DNA of 64,000 bases, taken from Polyangia bacterium. GTDB taxonomy: Bacteria; Myxococcota_A; Polyangia; Nannocystales; Nannocystaceae. Shown piece by piece: positions 37,256-45,124 of the stretch (within the stretch, counting starts at the first letter, position 1; every line of letters starts with the position of its first letter). The notes below the pieces were generated by a model. The model searched no databases. It saw only the letters and a list, made by a program, of their open reading frames with translations, and had not been told where the DNA came from. Made by a program: the position numbers and the translations under genes. The stretch covers positions 372,001 to 436,000 of the forward strand of contig JAUIFF010000003.1 in assembly GCA_030429545.1 (NCBI GenBank), written 5' to 3'.

Positions 37256-37467
37256 CGCGCGCGGAAACTAAGCACACCGGACCAATGTGTCAACGACCCA
37301 AAACCAAGTAACCTCACCAACTTCCCCCCGCGGATCGTTTGTTTCTCCCATTTGAAGGGGCTGTCGAAGGCTGCGCGACTTTTCGAAAAGTTGAGTGGCA
37401 ATTGGCGCAGGTGTTAGCTTTCGAGCTGCCCAACCTGCGCACCTGGTTGTGACCAAGGAGATTTTCC

Positions 37468-38070
37468 GTGCATCAACGCCTCCTCTCTCGTTTTCGTGTC
37501 CCCCTCCTCGGCATCTTTGCCTTCGCCTCGGCCCTCGCTTCGTCCGGCTGCGAAGAAGAAGTTGTCGAGTTGCTGTTTGAGGAGGAAGGCGTCTGGGAAA
37601 TGACCCACCAAGACGTGGGCGGCTCAGGCCAAATGTTGCGACTTGAGCAGGGGCGCCAGGGCAAGTTCTTTTTGAAGTTTGCGCGCGCCTCCATCGATGC
37701 CAACGAGGCCAAGGGCACGTTGATGGCGGCGGCCTGCATCGATTCGGACAACACCATCTCACCCGCACTCGGCACGACCTGTGGTGAGAACTACTGCTGT
37801 CGTTGTTACTCCTACTCCTACAACAACAACTTCATGCGGATCGCCGACTCAACCCCCGAGGGTGGCCAAGCTTGCGACGTCAACCCCGGCGACCCGACCG
37901 ACATCAGTCTCGAGCCGCTCGGCGAGTTCAGCAACACGTTTACATTCACACCTTTCCAGGAAGGCATGTTTGCGTGTGAGGGCGACACCTGCAGCTTTGG
38001 ATTCCAGGGTGGCCGCGCCAACTCGAAATTTGAAGTCACCGGCTGCGAAGAGTTCTGCGCCGGCGGCTAG
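37468..38070 (+). CDS. Cys-rich lipoprotein upstream of selC
   Basis: This 200-residue exported protein starts with GTG at 37468 behind a good ribosome site (AAGGAG). The lipobox is SSGC. The mature part is acidic with several cysteines, including CGENYCCRCY and a final ...CEEFC pair, so it is probably disulfide-rich. No family recognised. It is followed by tRNA-Sec 28 bases later. All candidate Cys codons are TGC/TGT; no in-frame TGA is seen, so it is not a selenoprotein. Confidence 0.7.
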   Translation: MHQRLLSRFRVPLLGIFAFASALASSGCEEEVVELLFEEEGVWEMTHQDVGGSGQMLRLEQGRQGKFFLKFARASIDANEAKGTLMAAACIDSDNTISPALGTTCGENYCCRCYSYSYNNNFMRIADSTPEGGQACDVNPGDPTDISLEPLGEFSNTFTFTPFQEGMFACEGDTCSFGFQGGRANSKFEVTGCEEFCAGG

Positions 38071-38098
38071 CTATCCCGCCCGACGTCGTCGGGTTTGA

Positions 38099-38193
38099 GG
38101 AGGTGCTCGGTGTGCTGGTGCAGCCCCCGGTCTTCAAAACCGGTGTGGGGTGCGAGGAGCTCCCCAGGCAGGTTCGATTCCTGTGCACTTCCG
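38099..38193 (+). tRNA. selC: tRNA-Sec, anticodon TCA
   Basis: The 95-nt length, the 8-bp acceptor stem (GGAGGTGC with GCACTTCC), the anticodon stem-loop CCGGT-CTTCAAA-ACCGG with anticodon TCA, the long variable arm (TGGGG...CCCCA) and a T-loop TTCGATT identify a bacterial selenocysteine tRNA. The organism therefore probably makes selenoproteins; SelA, SelB and SelD are not in this window. Confidence 0.93.
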
Positions 38194-38228
38194 TTTGTTC
38201 CCGTGAACATCTGATGTACACACAATAA

Positions 38229-38260
38229 ACGCGGCTCCGGTTACCGGGCCGCGTTTTGTT
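38229..38260 (+). terminator. Terminator downstream of selC
   Basis: CGCGGC pairs with GCCGCG around a loop that itself contains CCGGTTACCGG, followed by TTTT and more T residues. It lies 36 bases after the tRNA. Confidence 0.8.
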
Positions 38261-38278
38261 TGTGGCGATTGGGTGCTG

Positions 38279-38920
38279 CTACATGTTTTGCGACGGGCGC
38301 GATGCGACCTGCGAAAACTTGCGTTGGGCGTCGCGAACCTTCTCGACATACGACTGGCTGCGTGTCGACAGCCCCTGCCCCTTGCGCAGACGTTTGCGAA
38401 TCGACCCCGGACCGGCGTTGTAGGCTGCGATCGCGTGGGTGAGGTTGCCGTCGAAGGCCCGCATCATCCGCGCGAGGTAGTAGCTACCGGCTTGGATGTT
38501 GAACTCGGGGTCGTAGGGGCGCGGCCGCTGGCCAATTTGTTTGCCGATCTCTCGCGCAGTCGCAGGCATCAACTGCATCAGCCCGCGTGACCCGCTCGGA
38601 CCCTTGGCCCGCGAGTTGAACCGGCTCTCGACCCAGATCATCGCGTTGATCAGACTCGGATCGAGGTGGTATTTGCGCGCGGCCTGCTCGACAAGCGGCT
38701 GGACGGCGGCGATTTTCTCACCCTGGGCCTGTCCAAATTCGTTGGAGTAGCTCGCCGGGGGACGGGTCGGTTTTGCCGTCGACTGGGTCGATGCGCAGGC
38801 CGACGTTGTCATCGCAGCCCCGGCCAACACCGGCAATGCCGCATGGCGAGTTCGGAGTGTGAGCCACGTAAGACCCACACGAGCGAGGGGGAGATTGGAG
38901 TGAGAACGACGGGCCGACAT
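38279..38920 (-). CDS. Lytic transglycosylase lipoprotein (SLT family)
   Basis: This 213-residue exported murein hydrolase has a signal peptide with lipobox SAC. The SLT domain (about 70-190) contains the catalytic Glu in WVESRFN and the motifs GLMQLMPATA and AYNAGP. The family cuts glycan strands of peptidoglycan to give 1,6-anhydro ends. ATG 38920 is chosen over the longer 38941 reading because it starts a compact signal peptide. It converges on the selC terminator. Confidence 0.93.
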   Translation of the reverse strand: MSARRSHSNLPLARVGLTWLTLRTRHAALPVLAGAAMTTSACASTQSTAKPTRPPASYSNEFGQAQGEKIAAVQPLVEQAARKYHLDPSLINAMIWVESRFNSRAKGPSGSRGLMQLMPATAREIGKQIGQRPRPYDPEFNIQAGSYYLARMMRAFDGNLTHAIAAYNAGPGSIRKRLRKGQGLSTRSQSYVEKVRDAQRKFSQVASRPSQNM

Positions 38921-39149
38921 GTAGGTCAAGATAGGATACAACCATCAGACCTCAAATTTTCAGCCGGATCCATCGCGCGCTCGGACCACCTGTGGCTCCC
39001 AGACCTCGCCCGGTGGCGCTACACGCCCGATCGAATGGAATGATCGGACAGGTCACAATTTCGATTCCCCCTGCGTGCACCCAAAATCTGCGATTTATGA
39101 CATAACTACAGGCGTGGTGCCAAGACCACATGACCCGGGGGACTTTGTG

Positions 39150-40682
39150 ATGCGAACGTTACGTGGGAATCGAACTCGTGTGTGGGCAATAAGCGCGGTT
39201 TGGGCAACCTGTGCCCTGCTGACGAGCGCGAGTGCTGCGGCCGACGAAGACGAACACTACAGCCCGTACGAACGCCCGCGCTCCGGCGTCACCGTGTACG
39301 ACATGCCGGCGATCATCAATGGCGACGACTCCCATATCGCCGCCCCGGTCCGCCAACCCAACTTCGACGCGCTCGATTCCTTCAAGGGGCCCGCGCCCGA
39401 GCCAGACCTCGAAAACAAAGGCCAGACGCCCGAGGGTTGGGTGCAGATGGGCAACGTCGTGATGCCCGAGGATGTCGCCCTGGGCCTCAAACAGGTCGAC
39501 CCCGAGCCGAGCCCCGCCTGGGAGGACATCGAGGGCAACCAGTACCCGCGCAAGCACACCGTTTACCTCAACTTTCAGGGCTCGCCACTGTTGGCCGGTG
39601 GCCCCGACAACTCGGCCGAGGACCGCTCGACACTCGCCCGCTGGGAACCGTACCCCGCCTACACCGGTGGCAACAACAACGCCCTGGCGATCATCCAATC
39701 GGTCGAGGAGGACCTCGGCCCATTTGGCCTGCGGGTCAAGTACCTCGAACGCCCCAACAAAACCGTCCCCTACACCATGGCGATGATCGGCGGCAGTTGG
39801 ACCGATATCAACCTCGACTCGCCCGCCGGTGGCGTGGCCCCGGGTGCCGACTGTGAGGCCCGTGGTCAACGGCATGTTGTCTATGCATTTGGTTTGACCT
39901 CGTCATCGACCGTCAATCAGGAGCTCGCCCACGCCTGGGGGCTCGACCACATCTTCGGCAGCGACATGATCATGAGCTACCAGGGCACGGGCAATAAGGA
40001 CTTTGGCACCTCCTGCCGAACCCTGTGCGAAGAAGCCTGCCAGGGGCCCAACTCGATCGGCTGCAACGCGATCCACCAAAAGTACTGCCCGGTCGGCGAA
40101 CAACACGACACCGTCGAACTCAACTTTGTATTCGGCAGCAACGAGCCCGACACTGAGCCGCCGGTTGTCGACATTGTCGAGCCCGCCGACGGCAACACAT
40201 ACCCGATTGGCAGCTCCGTACCCATCGTGGGTGATGTCGCCGACAACTACGGCGGCGTCGGCTGGAAACTCTACGTGTGGCACAACGAGAACATTGTCAT
40301 CGACGAGGTCGACTACGAGCGCAATCTGTCGTGGATTCTCAGCAATGCACCCGAAGGCACCTACCGCATCCGGGTCGAGGCTGAGGACCACGCCGACCAT
40401 ATCGTCGGCAAGGAAGTGACCATCACCGTCACCGACGATGCTCCGGCCACCACCGGCGATCCCGACACTGAAGGAGACACCGATGCCATGACCGACGGGG
40501 GTGAAACCGCGGGCCCAACCTCGGGCGACCCGACGATCGACGGTACCGACAGCGATTCGGATACCGGCATCGATGTCGACGAGGGAGGCTGCAACTGCAG
40601 CGTCGAGCACGACCCAACCTCACCGCTGGCAGCAGGCCTCGCCCTGTTTGCTCTCCTGGGATTGCGTCGACGTCGCGCCTAG
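39150..40682 (+). CDS. MYXO-CTERM surface protein with metzincin-like QExxH domain
   Basis: This 510-residue exported protein has a signal peptide (cleaved after Ala-Ala near 30), a central region around QELAHAWGLDH, an Ig-like domain (about 330-430; PPVVDIVEPADG) and a Thr/Asp/Gly linker. The C terminus has the MYXO-CTERM signal: GGCNC, a hydrophobic helix, then RRRR. MYXO-CTERM proteins are processed and moved to the surface. The central segment resembles HExxHxxGxxH metalloproteases but the first His is Gln, so zinc binding would be lost or altered. The ATG at 39150 starts the signal peptide; the longer frame to 39075 is not supported. Confidence 0.8.
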   Translation: MRTLRGNRTRVWAISAVWATCALLTSASAAADEDEHYSPYERPRSGVTVYDMPAIINGDDSHIAAPVRQPNFDALDSFKGPAPEPDLENKGQTPEGWVQMGNVVMPEDVALGLKQVDPEPSPAWEDIEGNQYPRKHTVYLNFQGSPLLAGGPDNSAEDRSTLARWEPYPAYTGGNNNALAIIQSVEEDLGPFGLRVKYLERPNKTVPYTMAMIGGSWTDINLDSPAGGVAPGADCEARGQRHVVYAFGLTSSSTVNQELAHAWGLDHIFGSDMIMSYQGTGNKDFGTSCRTLCEEACQGPNSIGCNAIHQKYCPVGEQHDTVELNFVFGSNEPDTEPPVVDIVEPADGNTYPIGSSVPIVGDVADNYGGVGWKLYVWHNENIVIDEVDYERNLSWILSNAPEGTYRIRVEAEDHADHIVGKEVTITVTDDAPATTGDPDTEGDTDAMTDGGETAGPTSGDPTIDGTDSDSDTGIDVDEGGCNCSVEHDPTSPLAAGLALFALLGLRRRRA

Positions 40683-40703
40683 GACTCTGCCCTCACAGCG
40701 AAC

Positions 40704-40731
40704 AACCCGGGTCCACGGACTCGGGTTTTTT
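40704..40731 (+). terminator. Intrinsic terminator
   Basis: AACCCG pairs with CGGGTT around a 12-base loop with partial pairing (GGTCC with GGACT), then a T-run to 40731. It lies 22 bases after the MYXO-CTERM gene. Confidence 0.85.
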
Positions 40732-40804
40732 GTTGCCGCCTGGGCGAAGTTGCCGACCATTCAACCGCAGCCGCCAAATCGGGTAGTATCCGCGGGCCTT
40801 ACCT

Positions 40805-43177
40805 ATGCCGCTCCCACTGCTCGATCCCTCGCCCGTACAGGTCACGTTTCGCACGGTCCTGTTCGCCCTCATCCTCGGGGGCGGCGGATTGGTTTGGATG
40901 TTGCGGTTTGGCGACCTGTTGCGCCAACTTCCGCGGGGCATTGCTGCCGGTTTGCAACACGGCGCAACGCGTTTGGGCAACGCGCTCACAAGTGGCCTGG
41001 GGTTTGCTTCGATTGGTCTGACGGTATTGGCTGTCGAGTCCGGCGGCCCTGGAGCCCTGGTCTGGATGTGGATCGCGGGCGTGGCCGGGGTCGCCCTGCA
41101 AAGCGCCCACAACGACATCGCCCGCAGCCACCAAGGCACCAAAGACGGCCTTCTCGCGGCCATCGCTAGTCGCTTTGGTGCGCTCGGCCCCATGCTCGCG
41201 CTCGCCTGTGGCCTCGGCCTGACAGCGATTGCCGTGCTGCTCGGCGGCGCATTTACGGCCCAGCAAACCAGCCAACTGCTTGCATCTACAACTTCGATCG
41301 GTCGGGTTTGGGTCGGGTTGTTGCTGGTGCCCGCGATCGTGTGGGCGGTTGTTCGCCGGGGCAAGGCCTCGGGTGCGGCCGGCAAGCTCGCGCTGCTCGC
41401 CACCGCCGGTTATAGCCTCGGCACCCTGTGGATTGTGCTCGGCGATACCGCGGCCACCGGTACCGCCCTCGCCAGTATCTTTGCAGATGCATTTACCCCG
41501 GGGGCGACGGTTGCCGGAACAGCAGGAGGCTCCCTGCTCGCGGTGGCCGAAGTTGCGATCCTGCGGGCGACCGAGGCCACCGGCGCCGGGTTGGGTGTGA
41601 CCGCCGGCGAAGTCGGCAGCGATACCGCGGCCGACAACGATGCGACTGCGGTCGCCACCGTCATGCCGCTGGTCTACACCGGTGTGCTCGGAACACTGAC
41701 CACCCTCGCACTACTTGTACACACACAGGATGCCCAACCCGCGGTCGTGTCCTCGCGCGCCCTGCAACCGCTGGCAACGATCCAACGCACCGCGACCCAA
41801 CCCTCGATCTACGGGCAAACGTTTACCCTCCCGGCCGACAACCAGATGGCGCCCAACACCCGCTACCCGATGTGGATGTACCCACATCCCCGCGGGCACA
41901 AACTCGGTCAAATCGCCGACGACAACCGCACCGTCGGGCTTGTCGCCTGGGACAACACCCGCGAGATCGATACCCTGTTGTTCCACCCCAACGGCGAGCA
42001 CCGCAAAAACCCGGGCTACGACGTGGTTGTTCCATGTACACGCAAGGAAACCACGCGGCAGGGCGTTCCCTGGCTCGAGCTCAGCCCGATCGATCCCGAG
42101 CTCGACCTCACGGTGCTGATGAACGCCCACGACCTCGATGGCCCCTACATCCCCCTCGGACCCATCCTGTTTACCGGCACGGCCCTGAGCACCCTGGCCC
42201 ACGACGGCACCAAGGGGATGAACATGATCGAGGAGCCCCGCGACCCGGCCGGACCGCTGTACCCATCGCTTGCAAATGCAACAAAACTCCGGTTTGCCGG
42301 GCCGTTTGTCCGCCATCACGAACCACCACAACTCGCCTGGGGGTTGGCGAGTGCGCCTGAAAGTACGTTTGCCCACAACACCCTCGAACACCTCCGCCTA
42401 GACCCTGCTCCCCGTGGGATTTCACTTGGCTATATGACCGAGTCTGGGTATCTCGTGGTCCCGGCGTGGGACTTTTTGGCCGACACCCGGGCCGCGGTGA
42501 TCCGCCACAAAACCGACCCCGCCCAGGACCTGATGATTCCGGTGCGCTCCGAGCTGCACCGCGGCAACCTGCGGTTTGTCAGTGCCCTCAGCGACTTTGA
42601 GCTGGGCAAGCTCCAGTTTTTGGTCGACTACGAGGCGCGCCCGTACCTACTGCCGCCCCCCTACCGCTTTGATGTCGAGGTCCACAGTGGCCAGCGCCTG
42701 CAACAGTCCGAGCCCGATGCCGTGGCCCTGGTGCCGACCATCGACTATGCCCACCGCCGGACCGACCCACAAAGTGTATACACACCGAGCCCACGCGAGG
42801 TTTTGGCCGAGGCGGACATGCGCGGGCCGGTGCTCGACCGCGAAGGTGTCGGCCGCCTGCGCGAGGCCTTTGCCAACCGGATCCCCGGCGGCAACTGGCT
42901 GTTGCTGCTCAGCCTGCTGCCGCTGGCCGTGCTCACGCTTGGAGCCTGGCTGCGCCGAGGTACAGCCGCCGCGAGCTATGCGTTGCGCAGCCACCCAGCC
43001 ACCGCCAGGGCAGTTGTCGGCGGCCTGATGGTCGCAGCTGTGGTCAGCGCATGTGGCCTGAGCCTACAAAGCCTCCTACCCGCGCTCGACCTCTCGGTGA
43101 TGGCCCTCGCCGAAATCAATGTATTGGCACTGATCGCGTTTATTCCGCTACTGCGCGCAGGCGGCCGGTCCGGCTAG
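40805..43177 (+). CDS. AGCS-like membrane protein with large extracytoplasmic domain
   Basis: This 790-residue protein has an N-terminal part (about 15-315) of roughly eight hydrophobic helices with stretches typical of the Na+/alanine symporter family AGCS: GGPGALVWMWIAGVAG, then a segment (about 255-300) matching the NEAGLGS region only loosely. The usual ligand and Na+ residues cannot all be traced. A hydrophilic region of about 360 residues (about 320-690) follows, likely periplasmic, then three C-terminal helices (about 695-785). AGCS proteins have no such insertion. It may be a transporter-derived sensor or an AGCS core with an added domain. Transport activity is inferred weakly. Confidence 0.65.
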   Translation: MPLPLLDPSPVQVTFRTVLFALILGGGGLVWMLRFGDLLRQLPRGIAAGLQHGATRLGNALTSGLGFASIGLTVLAVESGGPGALVWMWIAGVAGVALQSAHNDIARSHQGTKDGLLAAIASRFGALGPMLALACGLGLTAIAVLLGGAFTAQQTSQLLASTTSIGRVWVGLLLVPAIVWAVVRRGKASGAAGKLALLATAGYSLGTLWIVLGDTAATGTALASIFADAFTPGATVAGTAGGSLLAVAEVAILRATEATGAGLGVTAGEVGSDTAADNDATAVATVMPLVYTGVLGTLTTLALLVHTQDAQPAVVSSRALQPLATIQRTATQPSIYGQTFTLPADNQMAPNTRYPMWMYPHPRGHKLGQIADDNRTVGLVAWDNTREIDTLLFHPNGEHRKNPGYDVVVPCTRKETTRQGVPWLELSPIDPELDLTVLMNAHDLDGPYIPLGPILFTGTALSTLAHDGTKGMNMIEEPRDPAGPLYPSLANATKLRFAGPFVRHHEPPQLAWGLASAPESTFAHNTLEHLRLDPAPRGISLGYMTESGYLVVPAWDFLADTRAAVIRHKTDPAQDLMIPVRSELHRGNLRFVSALSDFELGKLQFLVDYEARPYLLPPPYRFDVEVHSGQRLQQSEPDAVALVPTIDYAHRRTDPQSVYTPSPREVLAEADMRGPVLDREGVGRLREAFANRIPGGNWLLLLSLLPLAVLTLGAWLRRGTAAASYALRSHPATARAVVGGLMVAAVVSACGLSLQSLLPALDLSVMALAEINVLALIAFIPLLRAGGRSG

Positions 43178-43321
43178 GCAGCGAGTTCCACCATTTGTTC
43201 ACAACGGACCTCTGGCCGAAGGGATCGCCCGCTATCCCTGGCCGTAGGCGAGACCATCCGCAAAGCCCGGGGGGCCTACTGCTGGCCCGCACCTTCCCTC
43301 TCAACGCCACCAAGCCTCACC

Positions 43322-43440
43322 TCAGGATCGCGGTGAACATTTGGCTGTGAACTGAGCTTTGGGAGGCGACGCTGTAGTGGACCTACTGCTAGCCTCCCAG
43401 AGCCGGTTCACAGCCAAATGGGCCCGCGCGCCCCCTCCTG
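43322..43440. repeat. Hairpin repeat element (single copy)
   Basis: A perfect 15-base arm pair (43338-43352 with 43406-43420) encloses a second stem (GGGAGGC with GCCTCCC) and a third (GTAG with CTAC). Flanking words AGGATCGCGGTGA, GGCGACGCTGTA and GCCCGCGC are shared with the array at 49728-50490. The arms differ from those of the array yet still pair, so the pairing seems to be kept. Confidence 0.75.
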
Positions 43441-43454
43441 GAACACGCTTGTAT

Positions 43455-44060
43455 CTACAATGAACCTTTGGTCGACGGCACCGCCCCCGCCATCAGTGGG
43501 TCGTAGGCGCAGGCCATCCGCAGGGCCCGGGCAAACCCTTTAAACGCGGCCTCGACCACGTGGTGGGTATTGCCGCCGGCACGTAGGTGTAGGTGCAAGT
43601 TCATCCGCGACTGGACAACTAAGGCCTGGAAAAACTCGACGACCAAGTCGCAGTCGAAGGTGCCGATCCGGCGCCCGGCGATCACCGGCAGGTCGCAGAC
43701 AAGGTAGGGTCGCCCGCCCAAATCGAGCGCACAGTCGACCAGGGTCTCGTCCATCGCCAACGAGAAGTGACCAAACCGGACAATCCCCTTGCGGTCGCCG
43801 AGGGCCTTGTCGAGGGCAGCCCCGAGGACCAGGCCGATGTCTTCGACGGTATGGTGGTCGTCGATTTCGGTGTCGCCTTTTGCTTGTACCTGCAACTGCA
43901 TCGCACCATGGCGCGAGACGGCATCGAGCATGTGCGACAAGAACGGTACCGGCGTGTCGATCTGTGCCTGTGGCGGGGCGTCGCCGGGCAGCGTCAGCGC
44001 AACCTCGATTTGGGTCTCACGCGTGGTTCGGTTGACACGGGCTGTGCGGGGAGCGGGCAT
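43455..44060 (-). CDS. hisB: Imidazoleglycerol-phosphate dehydratase
   Basis: This 201-residue single-domain HisB dehydrates imidazole-glycerol phosphate in histidine synthesis. Family motifs DDHHTVED, HFSLAMDE and HHVVEAAFK supply the Mn-binding His/Glu residues. No phosphatase domain is fused. The start is Met at 44060 (MPAPRTARVNR); the upstream reading to 44333 runs through repeats and lacks family residues. Its stop codon TAG falls inside a copy of the dispersed palindrome. No other his gene is adjacent. Confidence 0.95.
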   Translation of the reverse strand: MPAPRTARVNRTTRETQIEVALTLPGDAPPQAQIDTPVPFLSHMLDAVSRHGAMQLQVQAKGDTEIDDHHTVEDIGLVLGAALDKALGDRKGIVRFGHFSLAMDETLVDCALDLGGRPYLVCDLPVIAGRRIGTFDCDLVVEFFQALVVQSRMNLHLHLRAGGNTHHVVEAAFKGFARALRMACAYDPLMAGAVPSTKGSL

Positions 44061-44380
44061 CGGCGGGATAATAGCCAGGGTATGGTGGATTGACGACTTT
44101 GCAACGCGGTCGCCGCTAGCAACCCGTGGTTTTTCTCGCGCGGCGTCTCGTGCTGAAGATGTTTCCGTCAGCCGCGATTCGTGAAGCGCAGTTGCACGGG
44201 TGCAACAGCACGTTTTGCGAAGCGTGGGCGAGGCACAATCGGCAAGTGGAGTGGCGTAACTATCCGAACTGGCAAATCCGAGGTGACAAAATCCGAGGTG
44301 GCAAAGCCCGAGGTGGCAAATCCGAGGTGGCAATCCTCTGCCACGCCACCTCGACCTGCGTCGAGGACGTCTACGGGCTG
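44061..44380. other. Gap between hisB and the OPX gene
   Basis: About 320 bases without a credible gene. It contains a short tandem repeat (44268-44335) and probably the hisB promoter nearer 44061. Nothing else is recognisable. Confidence 0.4.
44268..44335. repeat. Short tandem repeat, 14-15 bp unit
   Basis: About five units of the form GGCAAATCCGAGGT follow each other with small changes in the region downstream of the OPX gene (minus strand). Confidence 0.7.
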
Positions 44381-45109
44381 CTAGATCCGCGACTCCGGCA
44401 CAAACACGATGTCGCCGGGCTGCAACACCAGGTCGTCGCGGCGGCCGTCGATGATCTCCTTGAGCGAGAGCTCAATGGTTTTGGTCGAACCATCGGTCCC
44501 CACCCGGCGCGTGAGCTTGACGCGGGTCGGGGCGGCAAACGGTGTGAGCCCACCGGCCAGCGACACGGCTTGGACAAGGGTGAGACGGCCCTGCCATTTG
44601 AACGACCCAGGCTCCTTGACCTGGCCCAACACACTCACTTCACGATTTTGCCGGGCCTTCACCAGCACCGTCACACTCGGGTTGTGGAGGTACCCGTCGG
44701 CGAGCTTGGTCTCGATCGCGGTCGCCACTTCGGAGGCTGTTTTGCCCGCCACAGCAACCTCGCCAACAAACGGAAAGTTGATGGCTCCGGCCTCGTTGAC
44801 CGGGTAATCGCCAGCGAATCGGTCCTCGTCGAACACGCGAATTGTCAGCTCATCCCCCGGGCGCAGGGCCCCGCTATCGGCCTCTGAAACCGCTGGCGGG
44901 AGGGTGACCTGCTGGTTGCGGTCGCACCCCGGCCCCACGGCAAGGCAGACCGACAGGAATGCCCAGGTGGCAAAGTTACCCAGCTGCGCGACTTGCCCTC
45001 CAAAAAATGCATCTACATGATTTTCAATGTATCGACATCTACCTGAACCCGGCATCGGGCGACGCAGGGTCGCGCTCGATTCGTCAGGACTGGAGCTCAG
45101 GTCACGCAT
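44381..45109 (-). CDS. Polysaccharide export protein (OPX/Wza family)
   Basis: This 242-residue lipoprotein (lipobox PGC at about 62) has a Poly_export domain (about 78-160; LRPGDELTIRVFDED and FPFVGEVAVAGKT) followed by one SLBB domain (about 165-240; VLGQVKEPGSF, DIVFVPES). It lacks the long C-terminal amphipathic helix of classical Wza, so it cannot span the outer membrane alone. The adjacent beta-barrel gene supplies that function in composite OPX/beta-barrel translocons described in myxobacteria (EpsY/EpsX type). The start is uncertain by up to 18 residues. Stop codon spacing to the barrel gene is 15 bases, so they form an operon. Confidence 0.88.
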   Translation of the reverse strand: MRDLSSSPDESSATLRRPMPGSGRCRYIENHVDAFFGGQVAQLGNFATWAFLSVCLAVGPGCDRNQQVTLPPAVSEADSGALRPGDELTIRVFDEDRFAGDYPVNEAGAINFPFVGEVAVAGKTASEVATAIETKLADGYLHNPSVTVLVKARQNREVSVLGQVKEPGSFKWQGRLTLVQAVSLAGGLTPFAAPTRVKLTRRVGTDGSTKTIELSLKEIIDGRRDDLVLQPGDIVFVPESRI

Positions 45110-45124
45110 GGCAGTGGTCTGCGG

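Noticed and set aside
37468..38070. Selenoprotein next to selC
   Set aside because: The frame has no in-frame TGA and ends normally with TAG; all Cys are encoded by TGC or TGT.
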